Source of the DNA: Melieria omissa
Taxonomy: Eukaryota > Arthropoda > Insecta > Diptera > Ulidiidae
Direction: 5' to 3'
DNA length: 64,000 bases
Assembly: GCA_963971225.1 (NCBI GenBank)
Contig: OZ020267.1
Coordinates: 68,254,438-68,318,437 of the forward strand
Below the pieces are notes generated by a model that searched no databases, was not told the DNA's origin, and saw only the letters and a program-made list of their open reading frames with translations. The position numbers and the translations under genes are program-made. Positions within the stretch are counted from its first letter, which is position 1; each line of letters starts with the position of its first letter. Below are positions 57,858 through 64,000 of the stretch, piece by piece.

Positions 57858-59399
57858 CTGAAAGAGAAGAAAGGGAATGTTTTGTGAATCAATGAGAGAA
57901 CACAACTAAAATATAATGTATGGTAAAAATCGTGTCTGGCGCAAATTGCATGCTTGTAAAATTGATTGATTGATTGATTTTCTGCTGAAATTTTCAGCAG
58001 CACTTAGGGTTCAAGTCAAGTGTCATTTCATTCAAAATAATCTGTTCTAGAGTTAACGGCGACACCTGGAACAGTAAAATTTCTTACGTTTAGAGTCCTG
58101 AGAGAAGATATCACTGCGATGATGTCGGACTATATGAAATATATGGCTATATTTGGGCCATGAATTCTTCTTTCAAATTCATGTCCCCTAACCCACGATT
58201 TCTTCTTCTAGAAATCATGCAATGTTTCCTAGTAACAGCGGAATCCTTTATTTAAAAAATTAAATATGCTTTGAAGAAGTTAAATATGCTGTTATTATAT
58301 AATTATACATTTAGGATCTCTTTAGGTTTAAGTAAATGCGAGGAATTTGTAGTCCAACGAGACCTTTTTCATAATAGGTCTTCTTAGGCTGCAGTGGTTA
58401 TGCGACTGAATTTCTGCATACAAACAAATCCACTCAAATTGTGGTCATCCACAATGTATCAATATCTTTCCTCACTCTTTATTAATTATTTGGCCTAGAA
58501 TATTATGCTTTGGCTTATAGAGAAGATGCCGTTTTGAAGGGAAGTAAGTATATCCATGTTTATAGCTACCAGAGACCCGCTGTTTTGTTATGAAAAAAAG
58601 TATATTATGTGGCACTGATGTGTTGAAAAACGACCACCTTAGGTACTTGGCCCCATAGGATCTACATAAAAGTTTCCAGAGGTCGTATAGATTTAAATCA
58701 AATTAACAGGGAGCATCAAGTTGCAGTACATTGGACGCTATTATACTACTGAGTGTTACGCTTGCTAGACTGTTTCGACAAGGAAAGGAAAAAAAATAAT
58801 CATATATGTTATCTATGTATTCCCGAGCAAACATATGATACAGAAATGAATTTCAATTTCACTTCAAATTTATTGCACTAATGCGGAGAAACTTTCGCAG
58901 CTCTGTTTAGATTAAGAATAGATTAAGTTAGGTTGAGAAGAAAGGGTGTGTCCTGCTTCCACTCGGAGGCCAAATTGCTATCCATTGAGCTATCCAATCT
59001 GTCTCAATCCGGGACAAAATGGTTCGACCTCTTGAAAAAGGAAAGCACATCCGAAATTCAAACAGAATGGATTAATTATTTACTAGAATTATTTAATACG
59101 CAAAGATCGTAGAAAATACTTTAATATTAAAAGACAAGAAGCATGAATTTTTGCAAGGTTTCCTTCTTTTTCTGTGTCTAAAAAGAAAGAAAAACAGTAA
59201 CTTTCTTTTTCCGTGTCTAAAAAGAGAGAAAAGATTGACTTAAAAAAATTTTCTCAAAGAACGAAGAAGAAAACAAATTGAAAAGTGATTTCACTTTTCT
59301 GACAGCTGAGGTTGTAGCTTAATAGTTTGGTTTGGTTTTTTATCCTTTTAGCTCCCCCAAAATGACTCTATAGTTTTCTATAGAGACAAGTATTAAATC
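57858..59399. other. Upstream of FAR; AT-rich, no feature recognised
   Basis: Holds a (GATT)n run (57962-57978) and a 40-bp tandem duplication of CTTTTTCTGTGTCTAAAAAG (59166 and 59206). It probably contains part of a first FAR intron. Confidence 0.45.
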
Positions 59400-60029
59400 G
59401 CACACGCACTACAAAAGTGACACAACTCAAAATGTTTCATTTTCGGGTTTATGTGTTAATACTGCGCAGAATGCATAAATCTAACAATCAGCAAAAGCTC
59501 AGTATATTTTGTCGTTGTTAACTGTTACAAAAATACAGTTAGGTCTCTTTTCATGTCAGAAGTTTGATGCTCTTTGATCGCTGCAGCTCAATGCAAAAGA
59601 GTCCTAACTCAAATTGTGTCACTTTTGACGAAATAAATATTTGTTAAAGTAAATTTTAAGCAAAATTCTGACAATTTTTGTATATATTTTTAATTTTTTA
59701 AATTAATTATGAATTTTCAAAATTTTTCTTTCAACTTTATAACTGTCATTTATAATTGTTAAATTCAGAAAAAGTGGCATAACTTGAAATAGTTTCGTAA
59801 TAATTGAATTAAAATATCATCCAAACAGTCACAACTCAAATTTTTGGATTTTCTAGTGTAAAATAAAAAAAAATTCTTGGAACTTATCAAAAAGCATAAT
59901 CTGTAAGGATTTTCTACTAAACGGTCTATTCGTTATTTAAAAAAAATGTTTATTTAGCTCAAAGACAGTTTTTTTCGTTTCCTGAAAAATCACAAATTTT
60001 AAGTTGTGCCACTTTTGTTGTGCGTGTGC
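59400..60029. mobile_element. 630-bp terminal-inverted-repeat element (GCACACGCAC ends)
   Basis: The left end GCACACGCACTACAAAAGTG ACACAACTCAAAA and the inverted right end match at about 32 of 35 positions. Copies of the AAAAGTG(G/A)CACAACTCAAA motif recur inside (59609-59632 mixed, 59771, 59826). No coding capacity and no clear target duplication. It abuts a relic of the foldback family. Confidence 0.6.
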
Positions 60030-60034
60030 AAAAT

Positions 60035-60454
60035 TGTTTATATCTTAAACTAATAAAGTTAGAAGAACGAAACTCAAGGATGTAGTAGTGTACGTATTAG
60101 TCCTTAAAATATATTTAAAAAAAAAATTATTGTAAATTTGCAAGGATATTCGAGGATAGAGTTTTAGAAGGACATTTTCAATACCTCTTCGTCCTTTTGC
60201 ACCAAAACATTAAATTTTCTAAGATTCTAAGGATTTTTCTCTTTCATTTGATACTCATATTATTATTCTATAATGCGCTCAATTTTTTAAAGATGTTTTA
60301 AATAAGCATGTCCTTGAAATTTCAAAGTCTTTTAATAAAAATCCTGACGTCAGAGAAAAAAACTTAAAACGCAGTTTTACTACATTTGGCGAGTTTTGCG
60401 AGTATATAGATTTTTTAGTGTGTTTTGAAATTTTTTGATTTTTATCGCACGGTG
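60035..60454. mobile_element. Diverged single arm of the foldback family
   Basis: The order of motifs follows the right arm of 52503-53426: AATAAAGTTAGAAG, GTAAATTTGCAAGGATAT, GGACATTTTCAATACCTCTT, TTTTTCTCTTTCATTTGATA, TCCTTGAAATTTCAAAGTCC-like, and the tip TATCGCACGGTGTTATAG at 60454. Heavily mutated; the opposite arm is absent. Confidence 0.6.
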
Positions 60455-60459
60455 TTATA

Positions 60460-61413
60460 GATAAAAGTTTCAAAGCAATAGATGTGGTGGGTCAAAGTGG
60501 TACTTATTGTTTTGAAACTTTTGTGTATCAATTTGAGACTAATCACTAAAGGAGGTCTGGAAACTTTGAATATTGGCTGAGGTACTCGTAAATATTCCAG
60601 AATTATATAGAATACAGTGCAGTGGAAAGCAATCAGTAAACTGATATGAAAAAGTTCATTAGCCATTCAACTGAACTCTCCTGAATGTTTTGAACCCAAT
60701 TAAGGTGAAGGATTCAAGGAACTGTACAAAAATTGCACCGTAACCACTTAATTCAATTTTAATTGCTTTTAATTACTCTTAATTACTGTGGGACGAAGGA
60801 ACTTTTCAGATGTTTATTTAACCAATTACATTTTCCCAAACAGCTTAAGTTTGCTATACGGTTTAAAACACTGACATTCAAGCTGCATTTTACACTGTTT
60901 TACAAGTTCTCGTTTCTAGATCAACCAACTCGCAGCGGAATAACTGGGTGAAAGAAGACGGAAAGTAAAAACAGTAAATGAAACTAAAGTGCAAGAATTC
61001 GCCGCACATCGCTACTCGTATCTGCAGGCAATTTGTCATTCTGACTGTGAATTATTGAAAATGTTGCCGAAACAACAAATGCCACAATTGCTAAAACAAT
61101 CAACCGCATAACAATGAAACAAGTAAACAAACCAACAAGCATACATACAAACAAACAAACAAACAATGCATGCTTGCATGTGGTTATGTGTCTGCGTGCG
61201 TGTGTGCGTGCGTGCGAATATGCGTGTTTGTTTGTTTGTTTGTGTGTGAAAACTAAACCAACAACAATAAGCATGGCAGTTGAAATTAAAAACGGATTTT
61301 GAATGAAATCGAAATCAGGCATCACAAAGCCAAAGCCAACGCCATCGACAACGCACGCATGTCAAAAGCACAATGCGAAAGTGCCAACAACAACGATTAC
61401 AACAATCAAATGG

Positions 61414-61449
<36 letters not shown>

Positions 61450-62314
61450 GGAGCAAACATAAATATGCAGGCAACTATACATATATGTGTGTATATAGAA
61501 TTACATATATACGCACATTCAGTTAAACACTTTAGCGTCATAAACGAAAGATGGACAGCCTGTGGGACGGACGGACGGACAGATGGATGGCCGGTTGCAC
61601 GGACGGACTTCGACACCGTAGGCGTCGGCTAACATTATTATTACATATTTATATTTGTACTAGCATTGGCGTTTGTATGTCTGTGTGTGTGCGCCGAGCT
61701 ATGTAAGTGTTGGCGAGTGTGCAAATGTGCGTTTAAGTGTGTGAGTGTGTGCGTGAGCGCGTCATTTGTGTTTGTAATGTTTATTTGTTTGACGCGTGTG
61801 TATGCGTTTGAATTGTTATTGTTGTGCTGTGCCGTCACGCTCAACAGTGTAGTTGTAGTTTGGCCTGTCGTTGTTGTTGTTGTTGTTGTTGTTGATTTTA
61901 TTTTATTATTTAGGATTTGTAAATGCCCGCACCGTGTTGCCTTTGGCTTCGGTTTCGGCTGTGCCCCTGTCGCCCACCCGAGCTCGCAGCTCGTTGCTCA
62001 TCGTCAGTTCGTGTTTGTAATACGCATGGCGGCATTTTGGCATTTCGGCTTACCAGCCATCAGCCATCAGCCGCCAACCAGCAGCCAGCACCCAGCAGCC
62101 AGCAGCCAGCAGCTTTTGATGCATTCCAGCTGGACTGGCAGTTGGGCAGCCGGGCAGCTGTGCGGCCGGGTGGCTGTAAAAATAAAATTGTAATAGTCAT
62201 AGTAATATTAGTTGTTTTTGTTGCTTTCGCTGGCAGCAGCAGCGGCGGCGACGGCGGTGGCAATAATGTGCACAGCTATAGCCATAACAATAACAAATAA
62301 ATTGCATGCGATAA
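60460..62314. other. Spacer with CA, CAAA and TG repeats
   Basis: AT-rich at first. (CAAA)n at 61146-61166, (TTTG)n at 61226-61242, a long CA run at 61415-61445, GGAC repeats (61566-61580), TTG repeats (61869-61894) and a CAGC-rich patch (62055-62115). No gene supported. Confidence 0.5.
61415..61445. repeat. (CA)n microsatellite, about 15 units
   Basis: Uninterrupted CA run. Confidence 0.95.
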
Positions 62315-62521
62315 ATGGATCAAAAGGAAAATCGCAAAAACCAATATGAACGCATGCTTCTACGTGCGCGCTGCGTATTTGGAAAATGCGAAGAAAATGA
62401 AACGAAAAAAGTGAAACTTGTACAGAAACGGTATTCATCGATCGATGAATTGAAACAAAAACGAAAACAAATAACGGATAAAATAATGAAATTGAAAATG
62501 AAATTACGACGAGATTATTAA
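62315..62521 (+). CDS. Small Lys-rich open frame, unassigned (doubtful)
   Basis: A 68-codon frame from ATG (AAATGGATC context) to TAA. It begins MDQKENRKNQYERMLLRARC and ends with a Lys/Arg-rich, helix-prone stretch (ELKQKRKQITDKIMKLKMKL). Unlike most frames nearby it is not a simple-repeat translation. I recognise no family and see no promoter or splice evidence. It may be a chance frame in AT-rich DNA or a micropeptide. Confidence 0.15.
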   Translation: MDQKENRKNQYERMLLRARCVFGKCEENETKKVKLVQKRYSSIDELKQKRKQITDKIMKLKMKLRRDY

Positions 62522-63281
62522 ACCTTAAATGAAAATTACAAATGCATGCTTGGGTGAAATGTTGCAAATTTAAACACAACTAAAAATTCCAAGCGGCAAA
62601 TTACTCTTCAGAGAAATTTTGCTCAAGTTGCACGCCAAGCTTGTGTGACCTCCAGTGGGAGAAGTTTTAGTAGCTATAAATGACTTATGGCAAAATCTAG
62701 TAAACCTATGGAGTAACTAGTATCTTTTAAACTGATACGTTTTTAGTTTTTTAGTAACTGTATTACTTAGAAAACGTGTGAAAATATCGCTGTTAGATTT
62801 ATAAACTAGGTAATCGCAAAGTTTTGAAAGGCCAAAGTTAAACTTAAATGCAAATTCATGATAGACTGTTCTGCATGGATGTTCGGTTCTAGATCGCTAC
62901 GGCCTCTATTTAACCTTGGAATACTAATGTTAGTGCAGAATATTAGAAAGAAAGAATGAGTTTTTATTTGGTAGAACGCACTTGGCTCATAATTGTTAAA
63001 GCTGCGGGAATAACAACGATAAGAAAATAGTGTCGTACATTTTAGCAGCTCTTCAACCCCAACACGAAGAATTTTTATACTTGCAGCATTGCCCAAACTT
63101 TAATAATTTTTCGGTCTATGAAATTTGAAAACGCCTTTTTTTTAATAAATTAATAAAAAAAGTTATTGCATAAGCGTTCACAATTCAAAAGACCAGATAG
63201 ATTCAAACCTAATATGGTTCCACTTGACTCACTTATTTTGAAAAACTATTATTCCATGGGTATCAGGCAACGTTCATATTA
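62522..63281. other. AT-rich spacer, nothing recognised
   Basis: No gene or repeat seen beyond short AT runs. Confidence 0.5.
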
Positions 63282-63347
63282 CACCGTACGACAAAAATAA
63301 AAAAAATTTTTCACACCGGAAAAAATCCATATGAGCGTGAAACACTC
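63282..63347 (+). mobile_element. Terminal fragment of the foldback family
   Basis: CACCGTACGACAAAAATAAA followed by TTTTTCACACCGGAAAAAATCCATATGAGCGTGAAAC matches the tip of the element at 52503-53426. Homology then stops abruptly. Confidence 0.7.
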
Positions 63348-63887
63348 GTCTACTTCTATCGCTATGAAACAGAGGAGAACAACCAAGAATCTCATGGCAG
63401 GCAATGACAAACCTCCAATAGTGAAAAAAACCGCAGTACAGATTCAGATTCGGCGTTAAAATGCAGATACTCTCCCTCCTTTCCTCCAATCGCTAGAAAT
63501 GTGTAATGTAACACATGTTGAAAAACAAACACGTTGCATACACATTTAAAATGAGTGGAATTTAAGGTATCACAACAGAAACTTGAACCCCAGAATACTA
63601 AACTTATTTTGCAATCATATCATTTATCATCTTAGTATCAATGTATCATCTTAATTGAATCAACTGACCATAGTGTTTCAGGTTTCCGGAGCTCTGCTGT
63701 GATGTTCATTAAGCCTAAATTTGTTCTTTCTTTTATGCAGAAGAATGGAGCGAATAGAGATAATTTGAATTTGAATTTAGACAGGAACATCGGTTGGAGG
63801 GTGTCCAGTTCACATGCAGAGGGCATTTAGAATGAGTAATTCTACTTCGAATGGAGGTAGTGGTTTTTGCCATACGGTCCTTTAAAC

Positions 63888-64000
63888 CCAACTGTAAACT
63901 ATATCCAGAAGATAAATCGCATTTTGCTGCTATGAAGCGTAAGAAGGTAACCAACTGTAAACTGTATCCAGAAGATAAATCGTACGGCAGCATTTTGCTG
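63888..64000. repeat. Direct duplication at the window edge
   Basis: CAACTGTAAACTATATCCAG AAGATAAATCGCATTTTGCTG (63889-63929) recurs with few changes at 63952-64000, where a short CGTACGGCAG is added. The array may continue past the window. Confidence 0.75.

Noticed and set aside
62806..63096. Minus-strand 96-codon frame considered as another LINE C-terminus
   Set aside because: IPRLNRGRSDLEP is faintly reminiscent of LINE tails, but the conserved aromatic/Cys-Arg pattern seen in the other three tails is absent.

Overview
The window looks like nuclear DNA of a higher (schizophoran) fly, most likely a tephritid fruit fly. The reasons are the short fly-type introns (69-101 nt), dense CAA/CAG/CA microsatellites, AT-rich gene-poor spacers, mariner, piggyBac-like and hAT-like elements, and two recognisable insect gene families. 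The species is an inference; no assembly or database comparison was possible.

Only two protein-coding genes are well supported, both on the minus strand. At the left edge are the first two coding exons (996-915 and 836-718) of a Dpr-interacting-protein (DIP) type immunoglobulin cell-surface protein; the rest lies beyond base 1. From 57797 down to 48536 is a complete fatty acyl-CoA reductase (FAR), which I reconstruct as nine coding exons and 517 residues, with the NAD(P)-binding motif, the YxxxK active site and a C-terminal membrane tail. The two genes are not functionally linked. The roughly 47 kb between them is mostly simple-sequence-rich spacer or leader/intron DNA, with a few weak exon or promoter candidates (30.1-31.3 kb, 33.7 kb, 44.97-45.07 kb).

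The rest of the interest is mobile and repetitive DNA, which can be delimited from target-site duplications and inverted repeats. It includes three copies of a TTAA-flanked piggyBac-like MITE (167-631, 46454-46974, 50793-51302) and a second short TTAA element (46144-46294). A hAT-like MITE lies at 7472-7967. A TE cluster at 12.4-15.4 kb holds a degenerate Tc1/mariner-superfamily transposase, an internally deleted mauritiana-type mariner with perfect inverted repeats, and a 1154-bp non-autonomous hAT-like element full of CCCGGGATT palindromes. A solo LTR (37588-39193) carries a minisatellite, into which a 1.1-kb inverted-repeat element inserted, which itself contains the 3' tail of a non-LTR retrotransposon. 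A foldback element with two arms of about 400 bp (52503-53426) and a minisatellite-bearing repeat (50508-52138, itself hit by a piggyBac-like MITE) sit in the 4.0-kb fifth intron of the FAR gene. Tails of jockey/CR1-like and RNase-H-bearing LINEs occur at 3.3, 19.5, 26.0-26.6 and 37.9 kb.

Most long open frames in the window are translations of CAA, CAG, CA or TTTG repeats and are not annotated as genes.
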